46,611 nt of DNA. Origin: Planctomyces sp. GTDB lineage: Bacteria; Planctomycetota; Planctomycetia; Planctomycetales; Planctomycetaceae. Below the pieces are notes generated by a model, which was not told the DNA's origin, searched no databases, and was given only the letters and a program-made list of their open reading frames with translations. Below, piece by piece: positions 18,111 through 27,315 of this stretch; position 1 is the first letter of the stretch, and the number at the start of each line of letters is the position of its first letter. The stretch lies in contig SXPC01000215.1 of NCBI GenBank assembly GCA_005778225.1, positions 1 through 46,611 on the forward strand, read 5' to 3'. The position numbers were made by a program, and so were the translations under genes.

Positions 18111-19970
18111 GTGAGTAACGTCTTTCGCCTCTCTGACAAGATCACACTGCTGCCGGTCATCCATGAAAGTGGGGACTATGCGGTGGAGGTTCGTCGTGTG
18201 TTGTTGTCTGGCAAGTATGATTGCCTGGCGGTTCCGCTGCCGGAATCGTTTCGAGAAGCGGTCGAGACCGGGATCGCAGATCTTCCGCGGATCAGTGTCG
18301 CGATTCAGCCGGGACCAGAAGCCAGTTGGAATGACGATGAGGACGAAATCGATTCGTATGCGAGCTATGTGGCGATCGATCCCTGTCAGGCGGTCATTGC
18401 AGCGATTCGCAACTCGATCATGGAGCGTCGCCCGCGCGCTTACATCGATCTCAATACCAGCGAGTACGATGAACTGATCAATGTTCTGCCGGATGCGTAC
18501 ACGATCAAGAATCTGTCGCTGGATCGCTTTGCGTCTGCGGTGTTGACGTCGGTGCCGCTGGTGGAAGAGGGACTTCACGCCAGGCGTCTTTCTTACATGG
18601 CGTCACGTTTGCGTCAGTTGGAAACGAAGTTCGAATCGATTCTCTGTCTGTGTAGTTTTGCAGAGTGGCCGAGCCTTCGCATGTACTTTCAGGTGGCGAC
18701 CGCGGAGGACGAACTGGAAGATCTCGAACCACCCGTTGAGGCGGAACTGCATTCGTTTCCTGAAGAGCAGGCGTTGTTCGCGCTGGGCGAACTTCCTTTT
18801 ATTACGGCCTGTTATGAACATGCTCGAGCTGATCTCGATGACGATGAGAACATGTCGCTGGATGGGCTCAAGCTGCTCGTGATTGAGGCACGTCGTCGGT
18901 ACAAGGAAGAACACAAAGCGAAGGCTCGCAAGATCACGCCGCGGCTGCTTTCGACTTATTTCCAGTATGTCCGCAATCTTTCTCTCATTTCGCGTCGGCT
19001 GACGCCGGATATGTATTCTCTTGTGGTCGCTGCTCAGCAAATCTTTGGGGATGCGTTTGCGATCAATCTTGTTGAGACGTTGCGCGAGTACAACTTCGGC
19101 GTGAATCGTGCGTTGCCACTCGTGAAGATGAATCAGCAGTTGCTTGAAACTCCGGATGAAGAGATCTATGAGAAGCGCAGTCGACTGCCGGGCAAGCTGC
19201 TTTCGTGGAAGGGACTGGAGCTCACGCCGCGTCCGCAGAAAGAGCAGCAACAGAGATGGGAGATGCAGTGGAACCCGTTTTCCCACTGCAGCTGGCCGCC
19301 GGAAGACACTGCGATCGAGCGTTTCCGAACTGCTGTTAAAGATCATGCACTCTCACTGCTTGGCAATGACCTGGCGAAGATCGAAAAGTTTTCTTCGAGC
19401 CTGAAAGATGGTCTCGATATCCGAGAGACGCTGCGGAACTGGCATACGGGTGAACTGTATGTGAAAGAGATTCCCCCCTCTCGTGGCAACCTGGATTGCG
19501 TCATTATGCTCTTTGATACGCCTGCTGATCCGCGCGATTACCCGAGTCGTATCACGTGGCATGCGGAGCATCATGACGAATCGACGCTGGCGTTTTTTGC
19601 CAGCGCCTACCAGAACGAACTTGTTGGTCCGGGGATTGCGCAGGCGGTCTATGGTGGCGCGATGTTTCTTTTCCCGCCTCGCCCGATTCCGGATGTGTGG
19701 CGAGATCCTCGCTTTGATTTTGTCGACACGCTTGAAGAACGGCTCATCGTCGCAGGTAGCTATCATACGCATTTCAAGCACATTACCGTTCTCTCTGCGA
19801 CCCCTCCGGGTATGGCCTGGAAGACGCTTGCGCGCAAGTATGGCCGGAAGATTCTCCACGTTCCGCTGTCTCGCTTCAGTCAGGAAACGCTGAATCAGCT
19901 GCGGCACTTCCACATCCTCAACGGCCAGAAGGTCAGAAGCTACGCGGCGAACTATATTCGCAAGGTGTGA
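18111..19970 (+). CDS. Large partner of the MoxR ATPase, unknown function
   Basis: A 619-residue protein with no signal peptide or membrane helix, starting with GTG. No family was recognised with certainty. Residues 1-130 have the pattern of TraB/EreA/ChaN-like proteins: a conserved His-Glu early (VIHESGDYA), then YDCLAVPLPESF and a short strand leading to YVAIDP. The middle is helical (RRLSYMASRLRQLE, then LISRRLTPDMYSLVVAAQQ). The C-terminal 150 residues have WHAEHHDEST and several His residues (SYHTHFKH). This layout recalls DUF5682 proteins, which are coded beside MoxR ATPases in other bacteria, but that is an inference. It is 17 bases downstream of the ATPase, so it is probably its client or effector. 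Confidence 0.7.
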   Translation: MSNVFRLSDKITLLPVIHESGDYAVEVRRVLLSGKYDCLAVPLPESFREAVETGIADLPRISVAIQPGPEASWNDDEDEIDSYASYVAIDPCQAVIAAIRNSIMERRPRAYIDLNTSEYDELINVLPDAYTIKNLSLDRFASAVLTSVPLVEEGLHARRLSYMASRLRQLETKFESILCLCSFAEWPSLRMYFQVATAEDELEDLEPPVEAELHSFPEEQALFALGELPFITACYEHARADLDDDENMSLDGLKLLVIEARRRYKEEHKAKARKITPRLLSTYFQYVRNLSLISRRLTPDMYSLVVAAQQIFGDAFAINLVETLREYNFGVNRALPLVKMNQQLLETPDEEIYEKRSRLPGKLLSWKGLELTPRPQKEQQQRWEMQWNPFSHCSWPPEDTAIERFRTAVKDHALSLLGNDLAKIEKFSSSLKDGLDIRETLRNWHTGELYVKEIPPSRGNLDCVIMLFDTPADPRDYPSRITWHAEHHDESTLAFFASAYQNELVGPGIAQAVYGGAMFLFPPRPIPDVWRDPRFDFVDTLEERLIVAGSYHTHFKHITVLSATPPGMAWKTLARKYGRKILHVPLSRFSQETLNQLRHFHILNGQKVRSYAANYIRKV

Positions 19971-19974
19971 TCAG

Positions 19975-20043
19975 GTGTGCCACGGCCGTGTCGGCTGTGC
20001 GTGTTGTAAGCAGAAATCCACGGCTGACACAGCCGTGGCACAC
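19975..20043. repeat. Imperfect hairpin repeat between convergent genes
   Basis: Arms of about 26 bases starting GTGTGCCACGGC and ending GCCGTGGCACAC pair with few mismatches. The element fills the 77-base gap between two convergent stop codons and could act as a terminator in both directions, though it has no T run. Confidence 0.85.
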
Positions 20044-20047
20044 AGGT

Positions 20048-23000
20048 TTACTCGCCGCGTAGTGTTGTGACGATTGGTAGTCGCATGGCTCGCCAGACGG
20101 CGAAGAGTCCTCCGAGGCTTCCGACTAGCAGGACGCTTACGAGGAGTCCTCCTAGTGAAACCCAGGGAACCTGCGCGGCACTGCTTTGTAGATGCGGCCA
20201 CATCGCTAATTGAGCTGCGATGGTGCCTAAGGCGATTCCCGTCAGTAGCATGAATGAATTCTCCAGGAACACCATCCAGCCGATTCGGCTTCCTGTGAGC
20301 CCGATACTTCGCAGGAGCGCAATCTCGCCTCGTCGTTCGAGGACATTTCGCAGCATGACGACGCCGAGCCCGATGGTTCCCAGAAGAAGTCCCAGGCCGC
20401 CGAGTGTTTGAAAAGTCGTCAGGTAGGTGTTCTGCACGGCGAGGAATCGAGCCAGTCGATCCGCGACGGGTTCTGCGTCTAAGCCAAATTCCTCATAACG
20501 GGTCTCCAGTAACTGCGATGCCAGCGGTACGCAGCCCGGATTGGAATTTGTTTCCACGAGGAAGTATTGATACCCGACGACTTCGGGAAACAGCCTGCGA
20601 AAGTTCTTCTCCGAAATCAGCAAGACGCCTTGAAAGACACTTCCCGTCAGCATGCCTGCGATCTGGATTTTGGCGTTGGGGACATTCGACATGGGGAGTT
20701 CGATCGTGTCGCCTTGCAACTTGTGCAGCGAGTACATGAGCGTGTTCATGTCGCCGAGGGCAGGGACATTGCCGTTGGGCGTCTCCTCGTTGAGTCTTGT
20801 CCAGGGATTCTCGCCGGGCGTGTCTGCAAAGGCGAACCCGCCTCGTTGAATGAACTCTTCGCTGACGCCGAGGATTGTGGGGACGGTCGTCTGGTAGAGG
20901 TTCAAGCAACTCGCGTTCTCGCCGCTCTTCACTGGGAACGAATAGATGCGGACTCCCTCAATGGCCGATGGTGGTGTCGCAGCTGGCTCTGGTCCCGGTG
21001 CCGATGCTTTGCATTCTGCGAGGGCCTGATTGAGGTCGAGTGATTCGAGATTCGCGAGGATCGGGCGCGAGGATTCTGCGACCAGGGAGAAGCCGCCGTT
21101 GCCGGATGTCTTATCGGGTTTGACGGCGAGGGGGTTATATTGGCCGACACCGACAGCGACGATGAGGAAGGTTGCGGAGGCGATCATGGATGTCGTGGTC
21201 AAGGTTCGAGAGGGTTGTCGCATGGTGTTTAAAACGCTTAGCCGCTGGAGATTGAATCTCGCTGCTCCCGCGTTTGTGGCCGGTCGGACCAGCCACCAGC
21301 GGAGCAGCAGGATCCCGCCGATGAGGGTGCAAAGACCAATCTGAAAGAACGCGACGATCGTCCAGTTGAAACCTGAGAACGCTTCCTTCTGCGGCAGCAT
21401 TCCCCCTAATGCAGCCATTAGCAACACAACCGCGATTCCCAGCAGAGACGAGCCGACCCAGAAGCTGATCGCGCCGCGATGCTGGGCGGCTTTGGCAGGG
21501 ATGTCTGGTGTCAGATTGCCGGTCAGCTGTTCTCTGACGGAGAGTTTGGCGATGCCGCGTAGTGACCACCAGACGACCAGCATGGTCATGATCAACGTCA
21601 CGACAGGTCCGGTGATCAACGCCATCGGCGTGACGTAGACGTGCAGGTTGGTTGTGCCGACGGCTCCTTGCCACCAGGTTGTCAGTCCGGTCATCATCAG
21701 GTCAGCATACGCGACAGCTGCGGCGGCACCGAGGACACCGCCCACCAGGGAGAGCAGGAGTGTCTCCTTTAATAACAGCGTTCGAATTTCACCGGTCGTT
21801 AAACCGACCGCGGCGTATAGCCCCAGCTGGCGGATCCTTTCTTCGATCGACAGACGGAACAGCAGCACTGTCAAAATCAACGCGGCTCCGATGAGGAAAA
21901 AACTGAACCCCAGGAACAGCCCTGAAAAATCGTTTGAGCCAGCCGAGGCTTTTAAGCCTTGTGCCAGAACAGGCTGCACGGCGAGTCCCGTGGCTGGCAG
22001 GTCAATCGCGTTGAGAATCTGACGTTCCAGTTTCTCGATGGCATCTGGCGTTGTCTCATGGGCGAAGCGGATCGACGTGAGGTCGCCGTACTTGCTAGTC
22101 CACATTTTTTGAGCCATCTCGACCGACATGAACAGCTTAGGGGTGGCTTTGTATTCGTCCCAGTACTCTTCGTCACGACTGGTGATGCGATCGAGGTTCA
22201 TCGGGAAGGGCTGCTCCCAGTCGGCGAAGCTGTCGGCTGTCGTGACGCCTTCGATCACGGGAACAACACCGCGATCGAGCGTCGCGGCTTCCATTTTGAG
22301 GATGGTTTTGACGGTGAACTCCGCTTCGAGCTCCGGTAGTTCGCCTGTCGAGCCGACTTGGTGATACTTCATGCGAATCACGTCGCCGATGCTGACGCCT
22401 AGGTCTTCTGCCAACCATTGATTGATGGCGACTTCGTTGCCGGTGAGTTTCGGGACGGGTTGACCATCGGTGCTGACATAAGGTCCGAAAGGTTCGCCTG
22501 CGGTCAGATCGATCCCTGCGACTGTCGAGTACATGGCGAACTTGTCGAGGTTGTTTTTGTTGGCGAGTTCATTGGCCAGGTAGAGTAGGATGGGTTGTGT
22601 TTTGAGCTTATTCTCAGCTGCGACACGCTCTGCGGCTCGGGCGATGGTGGTTTCCAGAATGAGTTGATCGGATTCGAGGGCCAGGATGGTTCCTGCTTCA
22701 TTGGGGACTAGTCGCAGTTGCAGATCCGCCAGCGATAATGCCTGGCTGACATCGGTGATGACGCCGGAGGAATAGAGGGCATTCACCCGCGCTGGCTTGG
22801 GGTTTGGATTGCGACGGGACGCTGGCAGCTCCTGGATGCCGAGGCGTTCTTGAAGCAGTTTCAACGGGACGTAGGCGATGGGGCCGCTGGTTTGATCGGG
22901 GCGGAGGGAGAAGACACTAGGAGAGCGGTCGAAATAGTCGGAGTGTAAATAGACCTTCATGTCTTCCCAATTCGAAGCGCGGAGATCTTCTTTCTGAAAG

Positions 23001-23581
23001 ACGCCACTAACGGGCAAGTCAATCTGAGCTGTTGTCTGATCTCGCTCCCCGAACAGCGTATCTCGAGGAATGGAACTGGGGAGATCAACATAAAGAGTGA
23101 CATCGTCCAGGTATCGTGCGCCGAGGATATCTCTTGCCACCTCGTTGAGAATGACCCCGTCATTCTCCTGCTGAATATGCTGATTTGTTGAATCTGAAAT
23201 GGCCATCAACTTCCAGAACCGCTCATCGACCCCATAGACCTGCACGCCTCCTGCCCGACTGACTTTCCCATCCGGAGTCTGCTTCTTAATCGCTCCCGAC
23301 AAGTGAATAACCGGTGCCGTCAATGGGTCCGCATAGGTTCCCTTTTCAACCTTGATCTTTCCCGCCAGTTCCTCCGTGACAAAGCGAGGGCTGTCAATTG
23401 CCGTCTCGACTCTCCCGAGGCGATCGAGAGTCATCTGTTTCAGCGAGCCGCGGATCGAGTCGCCAACGATGAGCGCGCCGGTGAGAGCGGCGCAGGCGAT
23501 GATGATCCCTGCCAGCATGGCGAGGTTGGATCGCCAGTAGTGCTTGAGGGTCGAGAGGACGAGGGTGTTGCGTGTGAGCAT
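20048..23581 (-). CDS. ABC transporter permease, double FtsX/MacB type
   Basis: A 1177-residue inner-membrane permease. A first membrane helix (about 18-42) is followed by a very large extracytoplasmic domain (about 45-550), as in MacB-type proteins. An FtsX block with several helices follows (about 560-690). A helical region lies near 735-800, a second extracytoplasmic part near 820-1000, and a C-terminal FtsX block (about 1005-1177) includes LERRGEIALLRSIGLTG. With the adjacent ATPase it should form a type VII ABC machine that moves or extracts lipids, lipoproteins or peptides at the envelope. The substrate is unknown. The ATPase gene lies 65 bases upstream on the same strand. The length is greater than a classical MacB or LolC permease because both FtsX halves are in one chain. 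Confidence 0.9.
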   Translation of the reverse strand: MLTRNTLVLSTLKHYWRSNLAMLAGIIIACAALTGALIVGDSIRGSLKQMTLDRLGRVETAIDSPRFVTEELAGKIKVEKGTYADPLTAPVIHLSGAIKKQTPDGKVSRAGGVQVYGVDERFWKLMAISDSTNQHIQQENDGVILNEVARDILGARYLDDVTLYVDLPSSIPRDTLFGERDQTTAQIDLPVSGVFQKEDLRASNWEDMKVYLHSDYFDRSPSVFSLRPDQTSGPIAYVPLKLLQERLGIQELPASRRNPNPKPARVNALYSSGVITDVSQALSLADLQLRLVPNEAGTILALESDQLILETTIARAAERVAAENKLKTQPILLYLANELANKNNLDKFAMYSTVAGIDLTAGEPFGPYVSTDGQPVPKLTGNEVAINQWLAEDLGVSIGDVIRMKYHQVGSTGELPELEAEFTVKTILKMEAATLDRGVVPVIEGVTTADSFADWEQPFPMNLDRITSRDEEYWDEYKATPKLFMSVEMAQKMWTSKYGDLTSIRFAHETTPDAIEKLERQILNAIDLPATGLAVQPVLAQGLKASAGSNDFSGLFLGFSFFLIGAALILTVLLFRLSIEERIRQLGLYAAVGLTTGEIRTLLLKETLLLSLVGGVLGAAAAVAYADLMMTGLTTWWQGAVGTTNLHVYVTPMALITGPVVTLIMTMLVVWWSLRGIAKLSVREQLTGNLTPDIPAKAAQHRGAISFWVGSSLLGIAVVLLMAALGGMLPQKEAFSGFNWTIVAFFQIGLCTLIGGILLLRWWLVRPATNAGAARFNLQRLSVLNTMRQPSRTLTTTSMIASATFLIVAVGVGQYNPLAVKPDKTSGNGGFSLVAESSRPILANLESLDLNQALAECKASAPGPEPAATPPSAIEGVRIYSFPVKSGENASCLNLYQTTVPTILGVSEEFIQRGGFAFADTPGENPWTRLNEETPNGNVPALGDMNTLMYSLHKLQGDTIELPMSNVPNAKIQIAGMLTGSVFQGVLLISEKNFRRLFPEVVGYQYFLVETNSNPGCVPLASQLLETRYEEFGLDAEPVADRLARFLAVQNTYLTTFQTLGGLGLLLGTIGLGVVMLRNVLERRGEIALLRSIGLTGSRIGWMVFLENSFMLLTGIALGTIAAQLAMWPHLQSSAAQVPWVSLGGLLVSVLLVGSLGGLFAVWRAMRLPIVTTLRGE

Positions 23582-23646
23582 GGTGGAGCCATCCAGAAGC
23601 GTTTTTATTTATCTTGCGGAGTCAGTCACGTTGTGATCATTGCCAC

Positions 23647-24345
23647 CTACACACGCACCAGCTTCCCCTCGCGCAGCGTCATCCGAGCTGGGAATCTTGC
23701 TGCCAGTGATTCGCTATGCGTCACGCAGAGCAGAATCGTCTTGTGTTCGGCCTGCAGTTCCAGCAGCAGGGTTCCGATCTCTTCGGCGGTTGTTGGATCG
23801 AGGTTTCCTGTTGGTTCGTCGGCCAGGATGAGTCGTGGTTCATTGAGTAATGCTCGACAAATCGCGACGCGTTGACGTTCTCCGCCCGAGAGTTGTGCGG
23901 GGCGATGTCCCAGGCGTGACGACAGCCCGACGCGCTCTAACAGCGCCTTTGCTCGTGACTCGACTTCACTGGTGACAGTCCCTGCGGGCAGTCGCGCCAG
24001 GAGGACATTCTCCAGCACTGTGCACTGTGGCAGCAGGTGATGTTCCTGGAAGACGAAGCCGATTTTCTCGTTGCGGAATTTGGCTTGCTGGCTGCTCGAG
24101 AGTCGATAGACATCTTCGCTGAACAGCGTGATGCGACCTGACGTCGGGGTATCGAGAAGACCGACTGTGTAGAGGAGTGTGCTCTTGCCGCAGCCCGATG
24201 GACCGGTGATCGCGACCGCTTCTCCGGGCTGGAACGTCAACGTCACGTCATTGAGGATCGTCAGCGCCCCCGCTGCCGTTTCGAATGTCTTGGTGACGTT
24301 TTCCAGCACCAATGTCTCTTGTCTGACTCCTACCGCTGAACTCAT
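23647..24345 (-). CDS. ABC transporter ATP-binding protein, LolD/MacB type
   Basis: A 232-residue ABC ATPase. Walker A is GPSGCGKST (48-56), the Q loop Gln100, the signature LSGGERQ (152-158), Walker B LILADE (172-177) followed by PTGNLD, and the switch His210. Size and the PTGNLD form match LolD/MacB/FtsE-type ATPases that power envelope machines rather than nutrient importers. It lies directly upstream of the giant FtsX-type permease and surely works with it. The 90-residue protein gene is 106 bases upstream on the same strand, so all three may share a transcript. Confidence 0.94.
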   Translation of the reverse strand: MSSAVGVRQETLVLENVTKTFETAAGALTILNDVTLTFQPGEAVAITGPSGCGKSTLLYTVGLLDTPTSGRITLFSEDVYRLSSSQQAKFRNEKIGFVFQEHHLLPQCTVLENVLLARLPAGTVTSEVESRAKALLERVGLSSRLGHRPAQLSGGERQRVAICRALLNEPRLILADEPTGNLDPTTAEEIGTLLLELQAEHKTILLCVTHSESLAARFPARMTLREGKLVRV

Positions 24346-24451
24346 GGCTGCTCCTCGCGTCGTGATAGACTTCTTTTCTCAATCAGTTGTAGACGACCAC
24401 CTCACCATACGCCACGGCTGTCTAGGCCACGTCGGTTCAAACGCCCAGCGT

Positions 24452-24724
24452 CTAACAATTGCTCCGCGTATGGATCCGGCGGTTGTACTCGTCGGTGAAC
24501 GACTCCGTCCAATCGGCCAGCTGTGGAAATCTTTGCTTGTTCTTCTCCAGGAGGTCGGCCAGGACGACGAGATCGCCGTGATCGATTTTTGTGATGTGAA
24601 CCTGTCCGAGTTCCAGTTCTTTTGCGAGATGACTGAGGCGTTCGATTTCCTCTGGGGCATGTTTTGACATGGTCTGCAACTGAATGTGGACGGCTTGCGA
24701 GAGTGTCAATTCGTGTGACTGCAT
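24452..24724 (-). CDS. Small helical protein, unknown
   Basis: A 90-residue product without signal peptide, membrane helix or cysteine cluster. It is rich in charged residues and likely mostly helical. No family was recognised. The frame is open much further upstream, but that part translates a palindromic repeat (24877-24941). The start is placed at the second of two adjacent ATG codons (24724), with AGAAGG seven bases before it. Its position before the ABC transporter genes suggests a link, though a gap of 106 bases makes this uncertain. Confidence 0.55.
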   Translation of the reverse strand: MQSHELTLSQAVHIQLQTMSKHAPEEIERLSHLAKELELGQVHITKIDHGDLVVLADLLEKNKQRFPQLADWTESFTDEYNRRIHTRSNC

Positions 24725-24876
24725 CATTTGGCCTTCTCTGGACTTCCCATTTTGACAATCGTGATTCCCGCTGGTGACCGCATCTTCCCCTTTGCGGGCA
24801 AAAACAGGAAAATCACCCCGGTTGCCATTTTTCCCCGGACCCCCGTCCAGATAATAATAGCCGAACACGCTTTCCA

Positions 24877-24941
24877 GTGGCACAGACTTTCGTCTGTGCA
24901 AATCGCGAGAAGCTTCGCACAGGCAGGAATGCCTGTGCCAC
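24877..24941. repeat. Two-hairpin palindromic repeat
   Basis: The outer arms GTGGCACAG and CTGTGCCAC pair. Inside are two separate stems, CACAGAC-TTTC-GTCTGTG and CACAGGCA-GGAA-TGCCTGTG, joined by an A/G-rich linker. It lies between the divergent 90-residue gene and the GH57 gene. Confidence 0.85.
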
Positions 24942-24996
24942 CAAGATCCGATCATCCCCTTAATCCCCGGCGACAGCCGTCCAGGATAAACTGTTC

Positions 24997-27201
24997 ATGT
25001 CTCAGCCACCCAATGACTCTGCTGTCCGCCTCATCCTTGCGATTCATAATCACCAGCCCGTCGGCAACTTCGACGGCGTGATCGAAGATGCGTTCAATGA
25101 CAGTTACAGTCCGTTTCTCGACATCCTCGAAGAATATCCCGAGATCCGTATCGCGCTGCACACGTCCGGGTCTCTCATGGAGTGGCTGGTCGAACGTCAC
25201 CCGGAATACATAGCGCGTCTGCGAGACTTCGTCGCGCGTGGTCAGATTGAAATCCTTGGTGGGCCGTTCTTCGAGCCGATTCTTGCCTGTATTCCCTCGC
25301 GTGACCGTATTGGGCAGATGAAGGCGTACACCCGTTATCTGGAGGACCTCCTGGGTTGCAAAGTCAATGGGATGTGGGTGCCAGAGCGGGTCTGGGAACC
25401 CTCGTTTGCGGGCGATGTCACGGCTGCCGGGATCGACTTCACGATTCTCGACGACTTCCACTTCAAATGCGCCGGTTTCACCGATGAACAACTGCGTGGC
25501 TATTACCTGACTGAAGATCAGGGACGACTGCTGAAAGTTTTCCCGGTTTCGGAGAAACTTCGCTATACGATTCCGTTCGACACTCCGGAGGCGACCTTCG
25601 AATATTTAGAGAAGGTGCATGCGGAGTCTCCTGGCTGTGTCATGACCTTCGGCGACGATGGGGAAAAATTCGGCGTCTGGCCGGGCACGAAAGAACTCAT
25701 TTATGAGAAGGGTTGGCTGCGCAAGTTCTTTGAACTGCTGCGTGCGAACAAAGACTGGGTTCACTTGACCCTGCCGACGGAAGTCACGCGGACGACTCCG
25801 CCGGTTGGTCGCTGCTATTTGCCGGATGCGAGTTATCGGGAGATGACGGAATGGGCGATGACGACGGAGCGTCAGATGGAATACAAGAAACTGACGAAAG
25901 ACCTTAAAGAACACGATGACTTTCCTCGTCTGCAGAAATTTCTGCGGGGCGTGTCGTGGCGGAACTTCCTGGTTCGCTATCAGGAGACCCATGAGATGTT
26001 CTGTCGTGCGAAGGAAGTCAGCACGAAGCTGCATGAACTGCAGCAGGAAGAAGCCTTTTCACCTGAGAAGCTCGAACCTGCCCTGCTCGACCTGTATCGT
26101 GGTCAATGTAACTGCCCTTACTGGCACGGTGCGTTTGGCGGACTTTATCTGCCTCACTTGCGCAACGCGATTTACCGTCACCTGATTGCAGCGGACTCTC
26201 ATATCGAGTCAATGCAACATGCTTCGAAGCATTGGCAGTCGGTTACTGTGGGTGATTTCAACCTGGATGCCCGTCAGGAAATTCGTCTCGCGAACCAGTC
26301 GCTGATTGCTTACTTCTCGCCAGCCGTTGGCGGTCATCTTTACGAACTCGATATCAAGGCGATTCGCCATAATCTGCTGGCGACCCTCAACCGTCGTCCG
26401 GAGCCTTATCACGAGAAGATCATTGAGCATGCTTCCAAGCTCGATGAACAGCAGGGGGGCTTCGTTGCAGAACCTCATGAGCGAGTTCACTTCAAACATC
26501 CCGACCTCGACAAAGCGATCGAGTACGATACGTGGCCACGCAAAGCCCTTGTCGATCACATGCTCTGGAACGACTCGACCCTTGAGCAGTTCCGCAAAGG
26601 TGAGTCTCAACTCAACGAGATGCCTCTGGGCGTTTACCAGACGAAGTTGCGCGAAGTGCCGGGGCGTATTGATATCGTGATGACGCGCGAAGTCCCTCAA
26701 TACGACGCCGACATGGCGACGCTGACCAAGACCATCACGCTACGTGACGAGAACCCCTCTCAGCTCGACGTCCATTACGAGTGGCATAATCTCGTGCCGG
26801 GCAGAGTCTATCACGTCGGCGTCGAGAACAACCTCGCCGGCATGCCCGCCGGGGCGGATGATCGTTACTTCTATGATGAAAACGGTCAGCGTCTGGGCCA
26901 GCTTCAGACGCAGCTCGACTTGAAGCATTGCAGCCGAATTTCTGCTGTCGATGAATGGCTTGGGATCGATGTCGGTATTGAAATGGATCCACCCGCGTTC
27001 CTGTGGAGCTACCCGCTGTACACAGTCAGCCAGTCGGAAGGCGGCTTCGAACTCGTCCACCAAAGCACAGCAATCATCTCGCATTGGCAGTTCACGGCGG
27101 ATGAGACGCGCATGAAGCGGTTCACGCTGAAGATCGCGATTGATACGTCAGCGGCGCAGGCGCGACAACTCGCGGAGCAGCGAAGTGCAGTCGGAGTGTA
27201 G
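24997..27201 (+). CDS. GH57 alpha-amylase / 4-alpha-glucanotransferase
   Basis: A 734-residue glycoside hydrolase family 57 enzyme acting on alpha-1,4-glucans. It starts with the family motif HNHQPVGNFD (17-26). The nucleophile is Glu130 in WVPERVWEP, and the acid/base is Asp220 or Asp221 in TFGDDGEKFG. The C-terminal half (about 400-720) matches the beta-sandwich DUF1925/DUF1926 part of Thermococcus-type 4-alpha-glucanotransferases. There is no signal peptide, so it probably works on cytoplasmic glycogen or maltodextrin. Hydrolase versus transferase activity cannot be told from sequence. ATG 24997 has AGGA ten bases upstream. It stands alone and is convergent with the gene at 27316. Confidence 0.92.
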   Translation: MSQPPNDSAVRLILAIHNHQPVGNFDGVIEDAFNDSYSPFLDILEEYPEIRIALHTSGSLMEWLVERHPEYIARLRDFVARGQIEILGGPFFEPILACIPSRDRIGQMKAYTRYLEDLLGCKVNGMWVPERVWEPSFAGDVTAAGIDFTILDDFHFKCAGFTDEQLRGYYLTEDQGRLLKVFPVSEKLRYTIPFDTPEATFEYLEKVHAESPGCVMTFGDDGEKFGVWPGTKELIYEKGWLRKFFELLRANKDWVHLTLPTEVTRTTPPVGRCYLPDASYREMTEWAMTTERQMEYKKLTKDLKEHDDFPRLQKFLRGVSWRNFLVRYQETHEMFCRAKEVSTKLHELQQEEAFSPEKLEPALLDLYRGQCNCPYWHGAFGGLYLPHLRNAIYRHLIAADSHIESMQHASKHWQSVTVGDFNLDARQEIRLANQSLIAYFSPAVGGHLYELDIKAIRHNLLATLNRRPEPYHEKIIEHASKLDEQQGGFVAEPHERVHFKHPDLDKAIEYDTWPRKALVDHMLWNDSTLEQFRKGESQLNEMPLGVYQTKLREVPGRIDIVMTREVPQYDADMATLTKTITLRDENPSQLDVHYEWHNLVPGRVYHVGVENNLAGMPAGADDRYFYDENGQRLGQLQTQLDLKHCSRISAVDEWLGIDVGIEMDPPAFLWSYPLYTVSQSEGGFELVHQSTAIISHWQFTADETRMKRFTLKIAIDTSAAQARQLAEQRSAVGV

Positions 27202-27215
27202 TAGTTTATCTTGTT

Positions 27216-27238
27216 CCTTTTCCCTTGAGGGGAGAAGG
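27216..27238. repeat. Short hairpin repeat after the GH57 gene
   Basis: CCTTTTCCC pairs with GGGAGAAGG (one G-T pair) around a five-base loop, 15 bases after the stop codon. A similar stem occurs at 38461-38480. It may stop transcription or protect the 3' end. Confidence 0.6.
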
Positions 27239-27315
27239 TGCTCGAAGGGCGAATGAGGGTGGGCGATAGAAAAGTATTGACTCACATTCGCTCTACAGTG
27301 CGAGCCAATTTTCCC

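Noticed and set aside
24725..24955. Upstream extension of the 90-residue gene
   Set aside because: It translates the palindromic repeat at 24877-24941 and has no ribosome site. The AGAAGG before 24724 is better.
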